NCBI GenBank assembly: GCA_004299275.1
Contig: SCSU01000052.1
Span: 1-51,014, forward strand
Direction of reading: 5' to 3'
Length of the DNA: 51,014 nucleotides
From: Patescibacteria group bacterium
GTDB lineage: Bacteria; Patescibacteriota; Patescibacteriia; 2-12-FULL-57-11
This document shows, piece by piece, positions 40,299 through 46,713 of this stretch. The stretch's first letter is position 1. Each line of letters starts with the position of its first letter. The notes under the pieces were generated by a model. That model was not told where the DNA came from. It did no database searches and was given only the letters and a program-made list of their open reading frames with translations. The position numbers and the translations under genes are program-made.

Positions 40299-41114
40299 AT
40301 GAGAAAGTCGTGCCGGACGATGACTAATTGGTTGGCGCTCACTTTGCTTGGAGCGCTGGTTTTGACCGGTTGGGATTGTTCTGTTTCCCTGCCCCCAACC
40401 AATCAAGCGCACATTCGCGCGAATGTGCGCTTGAAGGAAGAAGTTTTGCCGCCTTACGCCAGCCGGCGTTTTTATACTATAGAGAATAATGAGACGGCGA
40501 ATTTTCTTGTCCTAAAAATTGAGCCGGCGCTTTGGTCCTGGGGTCTGGCGGAAGACCCGGCAAAACCCAAGTCCGTGGCCGCCTGGCGTGAGGCGAGCGG
40601 CGCGACAGCGGTTTTGAACGCTGCCTATTTTACCGAGAGCGGCGAGCCCAGCGGTTACTGGAAAAATACGCCGACAGTTCCCGTGAGCGCCATATCTTGG
40701 CCGAAGAAGGGGAGCGGTTACACCGGCACGGTGATGATTAAAGACGGCGCGCTCGCGCTCGCCTATCTTCCGTCAGACGCACCGGATCCGGCGAAATCTG
40801 ACGCGATTTTTCTCACCTTCCCGACGCTCATTGCCGACGGCCGGCCGCTGGTGGAAAAAGAAACCGGTCTCAAAAGCCGGCGCACGGCTCTGGCTGAAGA
40901 CCAGAGCGGCACGGACTACATTATTATTACTGAGGAGGGAATTGTTTCGCTCCACCAGTTCTCCCGCTGGCTTTCCGAGCAACCGGAGCGTTTTACGCGC
41001 GCCGTAAATCTGGACGGCGGGCCGTCAACCGGCCTGTCGCTCAAGGACGGCGGAGAGGCGCTGGAAATACCTTCCGCGCCAGTGCCGAATGTGCTCCTCT
41101 TGCGACGAAGGTAG
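40299..41114 (+). CDS. Secreted phosphodiester glycosidase (NAGPA-domain) protein
   Basis: This 271-residue protein has an N-terminal hydrophobic stretch (W-L-A-L-T-L-L-G-A-L-V-L-T-G) ending in a cysteine that lacks a canonical lipobox, so anchoring is unclear. The exported domain has the NAGPA pattern: A-V-L-N-A-A-Y-F, S-R-R-T-A-L-A, and N-L-D-G-G-P-S-T-G-L near the end. Relatives cleave or bind phosphodiester-linked sugars such as GlcNAc-1-phosphodiester. Just after the signal, A-H-I-R-A-N-V-R is encoded by PAL-B (40404-40433). A fossil of a second copy's 3' end lies at 44135. It ends the glycan half of the contig. Confidence 0.85.
   Translation: MRKSCRTMTNWLALTLLGALVLTGWDCSVSLPPTNQAHIRANVRLKEEVLPPYASRRFYTIENNETANFLVLKIEPALWSWGLAEDPAKPKSVAAWREASGATAVLNAAYFTESGEPSGYWKNTPTVPVSAISWPKKGSGYTGTVMIKDGALALAYLPSDAPDPAKSDAIFLTFPTLIADGRPLVEKETGLKSRRTALAEDQSGTDYIIITEEGIVSLHQFSRWLSEQPERFTRAVNLDGGPSTGLSLKDGGEALEIPSAPVPNVLLLRRR
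40404..40433. repeat. PAL-B palindrome inside the glycosidase gene
   Basis: Perfect 30-bp palindrome with half-site CAAGCGCACATTCGC; ten codons in frame, encoding Q-A-H-I-R-A-N-V-R-L in the linker after the signal sequence. Confidence 0.9.
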
Positions 41115-41122
41115 TCCCTCGA

Positions 41123-41156
41123 CCTGCCTACTCCGCCAGTTGGCGGATTCGGCAGG
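41123..41156. repeat. CCTGCC-type nested hairpin after the glycosidase gene
   Basis: Outer arms CCTGCC/GGCAGG and inner arms CCGCCA/TGGCGG around a short loop. It lies 8 bases after the stop. No T-run follows, so it is repeat-like rather than a classical terminator. Of the 244-base gap at 41115-41358, this hairpin, the one at 41191 and a promoter are what I can identify. Confidence 0.65.
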
Positions 41157-41190
41157 CAGGCAAGCTCGGGAACTATAATGAACCCAACCA

Positions 41191-41213
41191 CGCCCCGACG
41201 TAACGTCGGGGCG
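41191..41213. repeat. PAL-C hairpin, copy 1
   Basis: CGCCCCGACG and CGTCGGGGCG form a perfect 10-bp stem with loop TAA. A nearly identical hairpin occurs at 44024-44046, so the two flank the sigma-like gene pair. Confidence 0.8.
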
Positions 41214-41291
41214 GTATTCGGGCGAACGTAATAAAGTCTCCGAGTGTAATCGAGGGGCCGCCTTTTATTTTCCTTCGTTTGATTTCCTCCG

Positions 41292-41320
41292 TTGCCCTGG
41301 TCAGGTTCGTGTGATATAAA
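41292..41320 (+). promoter_or_regulatory. Strong extended -10 promoter of the sigma-like gene
   Basis: TTGCCC (41292-41297), 17-base spacer, TATAAA (41315-41320) preceded by TGA, an extended -10. Start near 41327, 32 bases before the ATG. Confidence 0.65.
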
Positions 41321-41344
41321 TTTCGCGCTCGTTAGATGACGGGC

Positions 41345-41353
41345 AGGAGGAGG
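41345..41353 (+). promoter_or_regulatory. Strong Shine-Dalgarno for the sigma-like gene
   Basis: AGGAGGAGG ends 5 bases before the ATG at 41359. This contrasts with the glycan genes, almost all of which lack such a site. Confidence 0.85.
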
Positions 41354-41358
41354 ATGAA

Positions 41359-42381
41359 ATGAGGAGTCGGCAGTCAGCCGAGACAGCCGGAAAGCTGGCG
41401 CTTCGGCGCATCGAGGAGCTGGACAGCGACCCGCGGGAAAGACTCGGCGAGTTGAGCCGCTACCTGCGGCACTTCCGCGGCTATCCGATTCTCCGCGAGC
41501 AGGCGGATTTCGACGCGCTCCACCGGCAATACCGGTTGGCCAAGGGTGAGCAAAAGACGCGTGCCCGCGACTTGCTGGTCTACGGCAACATCCGGCTCGT
41601 GGTCTGGGTGGCGCGGCGCTACGTTGGGCGAGGTGTGCCGCTCTCTGACCTGCTACAGGAGGGCGTGCTCGGAGTGATGCGAGCGATTGACCTCTTTGAT
41701 CAGTCGCGAGGCACGCGTTTCAGCTCCTATGCCGTGTCGAGCATCCGTCGGCGCATCCGTCGGGTGATTGAAGACGCCAACGAGCGCGGCGCCTTCCGGA
41801 TTCCGAAACATTTGCAGACGAAGATGCGTCAGATTTCGCAGGTGGAAAACCATCTGACGAAAATCCTCGGCCGCCCGGCCACGAATCGCGAGATCCTCGA
41901 CCGCTTGGGTGAATCGCCGGCAAAGACCGCGCTGACGGTGCGGATTGCCGACATTCTTTACTACCAGCGGCGGTGGAAACGCGGCAACGGCAAACAGTCG
42001 CTGGACGCGCCGCTCCTCGCGGAAGGGCTCGATACGCGCACGCTCCATGACGTGGTCGGTGACCTCGGGAAGAATACCGAGGTTCTTCTCGAGGCGCAGA
42101 TGCTCCTCGAAAATCACGAACGCGCGCTCGAGAATCTGGTGCGGAGCGCGGCGCGGGTAAACGCCCGCGACGGGATGCTCCTGAGCAAACGGTTGGGGCT
42201 CGGCAATTTCGAGTCAGCAACGCTCAAGGAGACCGGCGCGGAGGTCGGGGTATCGCGCGAGCGGATTCGGCAGATCGAACGGTGCGCGGCGGCTCGAGTT
42301 GGGCTGACCGTGAGTGAGCTCTGGGAAATCGTCGCCGCGCGCGAACGGCTGGTGAAGCTCGTCTCACTGCTCGCCGGTTAA
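41359..42381 (+). CDS. Sigma-70-family factor with altered region 2
   Basis: This 340-residue protein matches sigma-70 regions 2, 3 and 4. Region 2 (about 68-138) has N-I-R-L-V-V-W-V-A-R-R-Y, L-S-D-L-L-Q-E-G, and G-T-R-F-S-S-Y-A-V-S-S-I-R-R. Region 3 (about 145-200) has R-I-P-K-H-L and G-R-P-A-T-N-R-E-I-L. Region 4 ends with G-V-S-R-E-R-I-R-Q-I-E. The Y-A-T-W-W-I-R-Q block used by housekeeping sigma factors to melt the -10 is Y-A-V-S127-S128-I-R-R, so both tryptophans are lost. Region 1.1 is absent. It is likely an alternative factor, or the group's diverged main sigma. It is self-contained: own promoter, Shine-Dalgarno and terminator. Confidence 0.85.
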   Translation: MRSRQSAETAGKLALRRIEELDSDPRERLGELSRYLRHFRGYPILREQADFDALHRQYRLAKGEQKTRARDLLVYGNIRLVVWVARRYVGRGVPLSDLLQEGVLGVMRAIDLFDQSRGTRFSSYAVSSIRRRIRRVIEDANERGAFRIPKHLQTKMRQISQVENHLTKILGRPATNREILDRLGESPAKTALTVRIADILYYQRRWKRGNGKQSLDAPLLAEGLDTRTLHDVVGDLGKNTEVLLEAQMLLENHERALENLVRSAARVNARDGMLLSKRLGLGNFESATLKETGAEVGVSRERIRQIERCAAARVGLTVSELWEIVAARERLVKLVSLLAG

Positions 42382-42406
42382 GAGCGACGCCTGTCGCTCT
42401 TTTTTT
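42381..42406 (+). terminator. Rho-independent terminator of the sigma-like gene
   Basis: AGAGCGAC-GCCT-GTCGCTCT, an 8-bp perfect stem, runs directly into a run of seven T. The stem begins at the last base of the stop codon. Confidence 0.9.
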
Positions 42407-42466
42407 GTTGGACAACGGCGGCCAGAAGTTGTAGCGTAGCGGCGGGTTCTTTACCGACGACCCGGG

Positions 42467-42473
42467 AAGGAGG
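42467..42473 (+). promoter_or_regulatory. Shine-Dalgarno of the Cys-rich HTH gene
   Basis: AAGGAGG, 5 bases before the ATG at 42479, a textbook position and unlike most genes in the window. Confidence 0.8.
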
Positions 42474-42478
42474 ATTCA

Positions 42479-43900
42479 ATGGAGGTTTTTTGCCAGATCG
42501 CCGAAGGCGATGTGTCCGAGGATTTCTGCAGCCGCGAACAGGGGAAACCGGAGTGTCAGGGGTGCGTGGCGCCGACTCGTCGTTGTACGGCCTGCAAAAA
42601 ATCCGGCCACCTGGTTGAGCCGCGCCTGGGGCTCTGCGCCGTCTGTCAGCGGGCGAAGGGCAACGGAACAGTAGAGCAGCGCCGGAGCGTGGAGCACCTC
42701 CTCGAGGAACGAACGGCAGCCTTGCGCAAGATTTCGTCTTCGCGCCGGTTCTCGGCCGCCGCTGAACCCGTAGTTGCGCCAGAACCGGCAACCATCGGTT
42801 CGTCAGTCATCGAGGCGATTGATGGGCTGAGTGATCGCAAACGGGAGGTGCTCCGGCTGCTGCTCGGACTGGACGGCGGCGGCGTCCGCACACTGCCGGA
42901 GACGGCCGAAAAGCTTGGCGTCTCCCCGCGCGCGATTTACATGGCGAAGTACGAAGCCGTTAGTTTGCTCCGCGGCCGCGTCTCGGAGCAGGAGCTCGAG
43001 GCGATCAGGCGTTCTATCCCGCGGGGCAAGCGGGAGCGGAGGCGGGCGGTTCCAGCGCCGCCGCCTATGAGCGCCAGTCCGGTCCAAGAGCCAGTTCCGG
43101 TATCGGTTCCGCTCGCTGACGGAGTTGTCGCCATTTCTCAATCGTCAGCGATGCCAGCGGCGGCGAAAGCAACGAAGGCGACTTTGTCGCCGGCGGCGAG
43201 TAAGCCGGAACGCGGACCAAAGGCGGCCGACGCCGCGGCGAAACCGTTGCGAGAGGGCAGAGGGACCGTTTCCCGTTTGCGCGCCAACGACTTGTCCGCG
43301 GCGGTCATCAAGGCGATAGGTCGGTTGCCGGAATTGCAGGCGCGGATTATTCGTCTGCGTCTCGGGATCGGCATTGCCCGGAAGCGTTACCTCCACGAGA
43401 TTGCCAAGGAACTGTGTGTCTCCGAACGCACAGTTCTTCATCACCAGGAGCGGGCGACCGTTGCTCTGCGTCAGTTGCTCACGGACGACGCTTACGCGCG
43501 CGTGTTTAGGATCCTGCGCAGCAGACCGGATCGGCACGAAGCCGGTCGCCGGAGAAGTCACGGGGTCGCCACGAGCGCTCGCCGCGCTGACCAAAACACC
43601 CGGTTTTTCTCCGACGATGATAGGCAGGCGATGCAGAAGCTGCTTTCCCTGCCTGACGCGGGGAAGGGAGAGGTTTTCACTGATCAACGGAGTGAGTCTT
43701 TCGGTTCGGCCGCCGCGATCAGCCGACTGCTCCAGGTTGACCCGCGTCGCCTCAAGTCGTTCCTCACCGTCCACAAGCGCCGCATCCGCCTGCGTTCCGC
43801 GCGGAACGCCAAGGGGGAGACGATACTCTGTTGGTCGTTCACGGATATACAGGGGATCCTCACCTCGTGGATCAGGGCGCAGTTGGCGAAGTCCTCTTAG
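42479..43900 (+). CDS. Cys-rich protein with repeated sigma-region-4-like HTH
   Basis: I do not recognise this 473-residue protein as a named family. Eight cysteines occur in the first 56 residues (C5, C17, C26, C29, C36, C39, C53, C56), including three C-x2-C pairs, suggesting zinc binding. Residues about 109-167 resemble sigma region 4 (L-S-D-R-K-R-E-V-L-R-L-L-L, G-V-S-P-R-A-I-Y). After a long Ala/Pro-rich linker a second such unit appears at about 270-335 (L-P-E-L-Q-A-R-I-I-R-L-R-L, C-V-S-E-R-T-V-L-H-H). A C-terminal third has no clear match. It lies just after a sigma-like gene and probably acts in transcription initiation; no region 2 is present. Confidence 0.7.
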   Translation: MEVFCQIAEGDVSEDFCSREQGKPECQGCVAPTRRCTACKKSGHLVEPRLGLCAVCQRAKGNGTVEQRRSVEHLLEERTAALRKISSSRRFSAAAEPVVAPEPATIGSSVIEAIDGLSDRKREVLRLLLGLDGGGVRTLPETAEKLGVSPRAIYMAKYEAVSLLRGRVSEQELEAIRRSIPRGKRERRRAVPAPPPMSASPVQEPVPVSVPLADGVVAISQSSAMPAAAKATKATLSPAASKPERGPKAADAAAKPLREGRGTVSRLRANDLSAAVIKAIGRLPELQARIIRLRLGIGIARKRYLHEIAKELCVSERTVLHHQERATVALRQLLTDDAYARVFRILRSRPDRHEAGRRRSHGVATSARRADQNTRFFSDDDRQAMQKLLSLPDAGKGEVFTDQRSESFGSAAAISRLLQVDPRRLKSFLTVHKRRIRLRSARNAKGETILCWSFTDIQGILTSWIRAQLAKSS

Positions 43901-43905
43901 TTCAC

Positions 43906-43940
43906 CGCAGGCGGCGCAGACGCGCAACCTGCGTTTTTTT
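43906..43940 (+). terminator. Rho-independent terminator after the HTH gene
   Basis: CGCAGG (43906-43911) pairs with CCTGCG (43928-43933), followed by seven T. The 16-base loop contains further GC pairing potential. Confidence 0.8.
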
Positions 43941-44023
43941 ATTTTTAAGTCATCCGCGTTTTTTGGCGGAGTCAAATTTTTTCCAGCTATTCTTTACTCA
44001 CTATCCTGCCTTTGGCGGGACCC

Positions 44024-44046
44024 CGCCCCGACGTAACGTCGGGGTG
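44024..44046. repeat. PAL-C hairpin, copy 2
   Basis: CGCCCCGACG-TAA-CGTCGGGGTG, differing from the 41191 copy at one arm position (a G-T pair). It lies in the 52-base insertion of the left repeat copy. Confidence 0.75.
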
Positions 44047-44062
44047 GCTCACGACCAACGAC

Positions 44063-44131
44063 TCACCTTCGATATTCAAAAATCATCACTTTGCCGCCGG
44101 CGATCGGCCAAACCGCGTCGGCGGTTTTTTG
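44063..44131 (-). pseudogene. Fossil 3' end of a paralogue of the 709-residue membrane protein
   Basis: On the minus strand, 22 residues and a stop (Q-K-T-A-D-A-V-W-P-I-A-G-G-K-V-M-I-F-E-Y-R-R) match the end of the gene at 44280-46409 (Q-K-T-A-D-S-F-W-S-I-A-S-G-K-V-M-I-F-E-Y-R-R). Both nonsynonymous and silent differences show an old copy. Everything upstream of these codons is gone. Confidence 0.8.
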
Positions 44132-44134
44132 CCC

Positions 44135-44185
44135 GCGCCAGTGCCGAATGTGCTCATATTAAAAAAAGTGAGTCGTGAGTTGTGA
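44135..44185 (+). pseudogene. Fossil 3' end of a phosphodiester glycosidase paralogue
   Basis: On the plus strand, A-P-V-P-N-V-L-I-L-K-K-V followed by a few residues and TGA matches the end of the glycosidase at 40299-41114 (A-P-V-P-N-V-L-L-L-R-R-R). A run of 22 identical bases (44134-44155 versus 41075-41096) supports common origin. It abuts the other fossil within a few bases. Confidence 0.7.
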
Positions 44186-44204
44186 GTCGCGGGTAGTTTT
44201 TTCT

Positions 44205-44240
44205 CTCCGCCAAAAAACGCTATAGCATTTTTTGGCGGAG
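44205..44240. terminator. Bidirectional terminator-like hairpin
   Basis: CTCCGCCAAAAAA and TTTTTTGGCGGAG are 13-bp complementary arms around ten bases. A-runs and T-runs within the arms give a T-run on either strand. It lies 39 bases beyond the stop of the minus-strand membrane protein gene. Confidence 0.6.
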
Positions 44241-44279
44241 TCGAATTTTTTCCACTACACACTACTCTCTATTCACGAC

Positions 44280-46409
44280 TCACCTTCGGTATTCAAATAT
44301 CATCACCTTGCCGCTGGCGATTGACCAAAAGCTGTCGGCGGTTTTTTGCGCTTCGGCATCGAGTTGCGGAAAGCGTTTCCAGTAGTCGTGGAGCATCAGG
44401 TAAACCGTATCCACGCCGTAATCGTCCAGCACTTTTTGCATCAGCTCGCGCGTCGGACCATTGTATGTCGCCTCGAGATAGTAGCCGTAAAGCTTGAGAC
44501 TGCCAGATGGGTGTGAGTAATAGAATTCGTCTTTAACGTAGCGGGAAAAACCGTAGCGCCAGATTTCCGCCGCCGCCGCGGTTTGGTTGGCGAGAACAAC
44601 ATAACTGCCGCTTGCCCGTGTGTGGAGGAAATCCACGGCTTCCACGGTCGCCGCGGAAACGCTCCGGTTGCCGGTTTTTTCTTCCGGGTCAACTCGGGGA
44701 TAGGCCAGATAGACTGCGGCGGGGACGGCGAGCGACAAGGCCAGCGCGAGAGCCAGACGGCGGTAGGGAGTTCGCAAAAATTTTTCGGCAATGAGGATTG
44801 CTCCCGAGAGAGCGAGAGGAAAAAGGAAGATTCCGGCGAGGCCGACAAAGCGGACGGGGAAAATCGCTTGTTCATAACCGATAATGCCCGGGAGTTTGAC
44901 GGCAGCGGCAAGCAGGAAGCCGCCCGCCGCGGTCGCGAGCGCGCCGGCGATGAAGACGCCGGCTAGCCGACGTTCACCCTGCTTCTTTCGGAGCGCGAAA
45001 AGTAAGGCGAGCAGCAGCACGATTAGCGGCAAATAAGTCCGCGCTGAATAGATGAGCGTGCGTCCGGGAGAAAAGGTGCGCAAGGTTGGCGCCGGAAAGA
45101 CGGTTTGCGCGAGCTGGGTGAGCCGTTCGCGGCCGCCTTGGAGCGAGAGCGCTGGCGCGAGGCGGCTTTGGGAGAAAAAGGCCGCGGTGGGGAAGATGAG
45201 CAATGCCGCGAGGCAGGTGGTAACGAATCCTCGGCGGAGCCGAGGATTTTTTACGCGCGCTCGGGAGTAGGCGAGCGCGAGCAGGAGCAAGGCGGGAACG
45301 CCGGCGAGTGGATGGACGGCGAGCGCGGCTAGCGCGGCGGCAAGAGGTAAGAGCCAGCGTTCTTTTTGCTGGATGGCGCGGAAGGCAAAAACCGCCGCAA
45401 GCAGGGCGAGGGCATTGGCGATGCCTTGCGGCGTGGTAGCGATAAAGTCTGCAAGCGGTCCGAAGGCGGCCAATAAAATTGCCAAGGGGAGAGAGGTGGT
45501 AAGTAGAGCGGCAGAGACGAGCGCGAGCCAGCCGACAGCCGGACCGGCAAAACGATTGACCTCATGGAGCGGCAGAGCGGTCAGCCGCGAGAACGACACT
45601 AAATCAACATAGGCGCCGATGTAGTAGGGTGTTTTGGGAAGCACGGCGCCGTTCGCGGCAATCTCGCGCATGGCCGCCTCGTGGATAAAGGGGTCAAAGC
45701 CGTAGCCGATTTTATAAATCGCGGCGCCGGCAAAAAGTCCGAGACCGAGAGTGAATGCGGCGAGAATGGCGGCGAGCCGCCGTTCGGTGAGTTTTGTTCC
45801 GAGGGTGACAGCGGCAAAGACAGCCAAGCCGAGGAGCGGCAAAAATCGCGGCGAGACAACTTCCCATGGCGTGCGGATGGCTTCGACTGTTCCCGAGTTA
45901 AAAAGAATTACGGCCGCTAAAACGAGTGAGGTTAAACCAATAAGAGCGACAAGCAATTCAAGTTTCGAGGTCCCGAGTTTCGAGATTGGATCTCCCCCGC
46001 CTACGCTAAAGCTTCCTCCTTCGCTTGCGCTACGGCGGACAGGTCGGCGGGCAGGCGTGGAGATCCAATCTCGTCCAGCTGCACCCCAAGCAAAAAAACC
46101 GGCAACCGCGCCGAGCGCGAGTAAGGCGACGATTGCGAACAAATTCCATTGCCAGAGGTAATAGACAGCCGTGGCGGCAATGGTCCACGAGGCGACGACC
46201 AAGAGCGCGCCGCGAATAACCAAGGTCAGACCTCCTGCAGGAGGTCTGACCTTGGACGCCACCGCGCTGGAAAGCAAAAACCCGTACAAAAGCATTGCCG
46301 GCACTCCCAAAAAAGGCGTATGAAACACAGCGGCATTCAAGGCCAGAGCGGCTACCGCGAGCGCCACCCCCATGCTATAGTGTTTGCGATTAAGGCGCAG
46401 AAATTTCAT
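44280..46409 (-). CDS. Large polytopic membrane protein, GT-C-like, with inserted repeats
   Basis: This 709-residue protein has many hydrophobic helices through about residue 570 and a soluble C-terminal part (V-D-F-L-H-T-R-A-S-G-S-Y-V-V-L). An acidic loop residue follows the early helices (G-F-D-P-F-I-H-E-A-A), as in GT-C glycosyltransferases. No closer family can be named. Two repeats were inserted in frame between helices: a PAL-A variant (46220-46255) adds K-V-R-P-P-A-G-G-L-T-L, and a nested repeat (45981-46073) adds about 31 residues including R-R-S-A-S-E-G-G-S-F-S. A fossil of a second gene copy lies beyond its 3' end. It is probably involved in surface glycan assembly (inference). Confidence 0.7.
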   Translation of the reverse strand: MKFLRLNRKHYSMGVALAVAALALNAAVFHTPFLGVPAMLLYGFLLSSAVASKVRPPAGGLTLVIRGALLVVASWTIAATAVYYLWQWNLFAIVALLALGAVAGFFAWGAAGRDWISTPARRPVRRSASEGGSFSVGGGDPISKLGTSKLELLVALIGLTSLVLAAVILFNSGTVEAIRTPWEVVSPRFLPLLGLAVFAAVTLGTKLTERRLAAILAAFTLGLGLFAGAAIYKIGYGFDPFIHEAAMREIAANGAVLPKTPYYIGAYVDLVSFSRLTALPLHEVNRFAGPAVGWLALVSAALLTTSLPLAILLAAFGPLADFIATTPQGIANALALLAAVFAFRAIQQKERWLLPLAAALAALAVHPLAGVPALLLLALAYSRARVKNPRLRRGFVTTCLAALLIFPTAAFFSQSRLAPALSLQGGRERLTQLAQTVFPAPTLRTFSPGRTLIYSARTYLPLIVLLLALLFALRKKQGERRLAGVFIAGALATAAGGFLLAAAVKLPGIIGYEQAIFPVRFVGLAGIFLFPLALSGAILIAEKFLRTPYRRLALALALSLAVPAAVYLAYPRVDPEEKTGNRSVSAATVEAVDFLHTRASGSYVVLANQTAAAAEIWRYGFSRYVKDEFYYSHPSGSLKLYGYYLEATYNGPTRELMQKVLDDYGVDTVYLMLHDYWKRFPQLDAEAQKTADSFWSIASGKVMIFEYRR
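45981..46073. repeat. PAL-A palindrome split by a second repeat
   Basis: PAL-A arms CGAGATTGGATCTCC (45981-45995) and GGAGATCCAATCTCG (46059-46073) are perfect but separated by 63 bases of unrelated repeat instead of 3-4 bases. Total 93 bases, 31 codons, in frame in the membrane protein gene. Confidence 0.88.
45996..46058. repeat. Repeat nested inside PAL-A
   Basis: A 63-base unit with complementary ends (CCCGCC near the left, GGCGGG near the right) and an internal TTCGCTTGCGCTACGGCGGA. It is related in style to the CCTGCC-type hairpin at 41123. It inserted at the centre of a PAL-A copy and preserved the frame. Confidence 0.7.
46220..46255. repeat. PAL-A variant palindrome inside the membrane protein gene
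   Basis: Perfect 36-bp palindrome with half-site CCAAGGTCAGACCTCCTG; twelve codons in frame. The GTCAGACC arms match the copy in the GT4 gene at 39731. Confidence 0.9.
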
Positions 46410-46427
46410 AAATAATATACCTTCGGC

Positions 46428-46436
46428 ATTGTAGCA
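46428..46436 (-). promoter_or_regulatory. Extended -10 for the minus-strand membrane protein gene
   Basis: Read on the minus strand: TGC then TACAAT, 5 of 6 -10 positions plus the TGn extension. No good -35. Start predicted about 12 bases before the ATG. Confidence 0.4.
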
Positions 46437-46463
46437 CGAGCGCGTTTAATTTATGGTGTGTGG

Positions 46464-46673
46464 CCCGGCAGTGAAACGCCGACAGTTTAGTAAACGTCAT
46501 CTCGACCAGCGTGGAGAGAACTTCAATTCGGCGATGACGATTGAGAATTGAAGATCCCTCGGCTTCGCTCGGGATGACAGTAAAGTCTAGAATCCAACCT
46601 AATATAGTAAAAACGAATGTTCGCTGGCTGAACCCCACCTGGCGGGGTTCGGAGTCAGCGTTCTACTGCCGGG
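46464..46673. mobile_element. MITE-like/structured-leader element, copy 2, invaded
   Basis: Left end CCCGGCAGTGAAACGCCGAC (46464-46483), identical to copy 1. Right end GTCAGCGTTCTACTGCCGGG (46654-46673) has one change from copy 1. The hairpin GAACCCC...GGGGTTC (46630-46650) is shared with copy 1. TGG borders both sides. The middle of copy 1 is replaced here by a GTCATC repeat (46496-46578), giving 210 bases in all. It has the same orientation relative to the downstream gene as copy 1. Confidence 0.7.
46496..46578. repeat. GTCATC-type interspersed repeat nested in the element
   Basis: Begins GTCATCTCGACC, ends CTCGGGATGAC, with inner inverted pair CTTCAATTC/GAATTGAAG. Outer GTCATC/GATGAC also pair. 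Same family as 48941 and 49045. Confidence 0.85.
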
Positions 46674-46713
46674 TGGGTGATAGGGAATAGGGGATAGAGT
46701 AAATAAACAATGT

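Larger units (their letters stand above)
43941..44279. other. Gene-free region of duplicated and decayed 3' ends
   Basis: This gene-free stretch holds a decayed direct repeat: TTTTTTGGCGGAGTC at 43959 recurs at 44228, and the coding-end fragment at 44063 recurs at 44280. The spacing differs (269 versus 217 bases) because the left copy contains about 52 extra bases carrying a PAL-C hairpin. It also contains two gene-end fossils and a bidirectional terminator-like hairpin, described separately. Confidence 0.8.
46410..46713. other. Gene-free region filled mostly by nested repeats
   Basis: Between divergent membrane protein genes, most of this 304-base gap is the element 46464-46673, itself containing a GTCATC repeat. 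Left of it lies the minus-strand promoter; right of it are 40 AT-richer bases leading to the ATG at 46714, with no recognisable Shine-Dalgarno. Confidence 0.8.

Noticed and set aside
41174-41179. Perfect TATAAT ahead of the sigma-like gene
   Set aside because: No -35-like hexamer lies 15-19 bases upstream, and the better extended -10 promoter at 41292-41320 is closer to the gene. It may act weakly.
43145-44036. Long open frames on both strands overlapping the Cys-rich HTH gene
   Set aside because: The plus-strand gene has a Shine-Dalgarno, terminator and HTH motifs; the other frames show none of these and run through the terminator region.
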